Assembly: GCF_047496725.1 (NCBI RefSeq)
Contig: NC_132975.1
Location: 6,924,001 to 6,988,000 of the forward strand
Length of the DNA stretch: 64,000 nucleotides
Origin: Anoplolepis gracilipes
Lineage: Eukaryota; Arthropoda; Insecta; Hymenoptera; Formicidae
Direction of reading: 5' to 3'
Numbering within the stretch: position 1 is the stretch's first letter; each line of letters starts with the position of its first letter. Positions 62,711 to 64,000 of this stretch are shown here, piece by piece. The notes under the pieces were generated by a model, which saw nothing but the letters and a program-made list of their open reading frames with translations, was not told where the DNA came from and searched no databases. A program made the translations under genes and the position numbers.

Positions 62711-63397
62711 AGACACTTGTAAATGCAAATAACTTCTAATTTAATTTGTTACTCGTTTGTTATATTAATTAATTTGACTTCATAAAATATTAAGTGATTA
62801 TTTTACTTTGCATATTTTAATTAAAAACTGAAAAAATTAAAATTAATATTTTTTAATATTCTTCTATCTTTCTTAATATTTTGAAAAATAAAATATAAAA
62901 ATAGACCATTAATAAAGTCATTTGTAAGTATTAAAGCAGAGAAAATATGTATTATACAAATTGAAATTAATTACATTAAGCAAATATTATCCAGTTTCAA
63001 TTTTGTGCTATAGAATTTTTCTCAGTGGAATACATTATATATATATATATAGGTATATATATAAATAATAAATAAATTAAATTGTTATATACATATAAAT
63101 AATAAATTAAAGAACATGAAATATAAAAAAATCCTATTAATATATCACATATTAAATGTTAAAAACATTTCATTAAATTTCTTTTTAATACATATTATTT
63201 CTATTTTAATATGTACAAAAAAGATCTTTATGTTTTTCAGAGTTTATGTTGGCCAAAAAAAAAAATTGTTTTCGTTAAAAAAAATTGAATTTAGTATTTA
63301 TAATATAAATTACTTAATATTACTGTTATTGTAAAATTATTCTAACTTTTAATAAATGAATTCATTTAACACGCATAAAGAAAGAGAGAAGAGTGAG

Positions 63398-63479
63398 AAA
63401 TTAAAGGTCAGAGAATTTAAATTAAGTCATATGATATACTGTTTACATGACTTAATTCAAATTCTCTAATCTTTAATTT
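63398..63479. repeat. Hairpin in ZAD intron
   Basis: Arms 63398-63430 and 63447-63479 pair over 33 bp with three mismatches around a 16-base loop. The size and imperfect pairing resemble a microRNA precursor, but the same shape is made by tiny palindromic transposon remnants. The strand of any transcript would follow the host gene. Confidence 0.5.
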
Positions 63480-63835
63480 TTTTTAATTTTACTGACACAT
63501 GCTCGATTTTCTCATTTAGATGTATGTAACGATTTCATCTATATTGTATTGTATTCCACTAAGGAAGATTATAAAGCATAAGATTGAAATGTCTGGTAAT
63601 GTTATTTACTTAATGTAATTTATGTAATACATATTCACACACTAATATATGTAGTTAGTTTTGTTAATGATCTATTTTTTATATTATATATTTGTTTTTT
63701 TTTTCATTTATATTCTCAAGCTTATGTGAAAAATTTTAACTTTGTTTAAAATTTAATATTTTTTATAAAATTGATTATTGAAGATGGAAATATTTTGTAC
63801 AGCTGCAATATATTAATAAGATTTTTTTTCAACAG

Positions 63836-63979
63836 ATTGACAAGTTTGATGGACTGCCCAACATGCTCTGTACTAAGTGTGCTTATCGAACTCAGGTTTT
63901 GTATAACTTCAGGCTAAAAGTACAAGAGTCGGACAAGAAATTCAGGATGATGCTTGAAAATCAAATGATCACTAGCGAG
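63836..63979 (+). CDS. ZAD zinc-finger protein, second coding exon
   Basis: This exon encodes 48 residues (144 nt, phase 0 at both ends) after the acceptor TTTTTTTTCAACAG and before GAG|GTAATAG. It reads IDKFDGLPNMLCTKCAYRTQ then VLYNFRLKVQESDKKFRMML. The LP-x-x-LCxxC gives the second cysteine pair of ZAD, and the following helix with YNF-LKVQESDKKFR is the usual F-KVQESD end of the domain. Together with exon 1 the ZAD is complete (about 80 residues) with all four cysteines. No linker or C2H2 fingers are inside the window, so the paralogue cannot be named. Confidence 0.93.
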
Positions 63980-64000
63980 GTAATAGATAATATAATAATA

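Larger units (their letters stand above)
61645..63835 (+). other. ZAD gene intron 1
   Basis: A phase-0 intron of about 2.2 kb that splits the ZAD domain between its two cysteine pairs. It contains a (TA)n run at 62658-62707, short AT repeats and a 33-bp imperfect hairpin at 63398-63479. No other coding sequence is seen; short open frames here are AT-rich and unlike any family I know. Confidence 0.8.

Overview
The window is AT-rich (roughly 70% or more A+T by eye), full of microsatellites and small inverted-repeat elements, and its genes are split into short exons with GT-AG introns. This is animal nuclear DNA, most likely from an insect. A metabotropic glutamate receptor and a ZAD-type zinc-finger gene point the same way, because ZAD proteins are largely an insect expansion. 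The base composition and long introns would suit an ant or other hymenopteran, but the order is inferred, not shown. No operons, CRISPR arrays, rRNA or tRNA genes were seen.

Layout. (1) About 1-18600 is non-coding: the downstream intron or flank of the receptor gene, holding inverted-repeat elements, one hAT-like element (12094-13520) and a 43-bp near-perfect hairpin (8484-8583). (2) Two coding exons of a metabotropic glutamate receptor lie on the minus strand at 22600-22758 (signal peptide and start of the ligand-binding domain) and 18639-18854 (next part of the ligand-binding domain). The rest of the receptor lies beyond the left edge. (3) About 22800-53400 holds no exon I can recognise. 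It carries MITE-like elements, a duplicated block near 44-45 kb, a GC-rich island of unknown origin (42280-42580) and a possible first exon at 46.4 kb. (4) At 53.5-54.6 kb is a CpG-rich island with a candidate minus-strand core promoter, plus two inverted copies of an exon-like sequence: an open copy on the minus strand and a copy with a one-base frameshift on the plus strand. (5) 55450-57417 is a second, diverged copy of the hAT-like element. (6) 58.8-60.7 kb holds a predicted two-exon minus-strand gene for a roughly 52-residue protein with a hydrophobic N-terminus; the intron phases fit. (7) From 61486 to the right edge are the first two coding exons of a ZAD zinc-finger protein on the plus strand, divergent from the small gene and sharing about 1 kb of upstream DNA with it.

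The recognised genes do not form a pathway: one is a neuronal G-protein-coupled receptor, one a likely DNA-binding regulator and one an unknown small protein. The most unusual items are the spliced small-protein gene, the inverted pair of exon-like copies whose differences fall mostly at third codon positions, and several long near-perfect hairpins.
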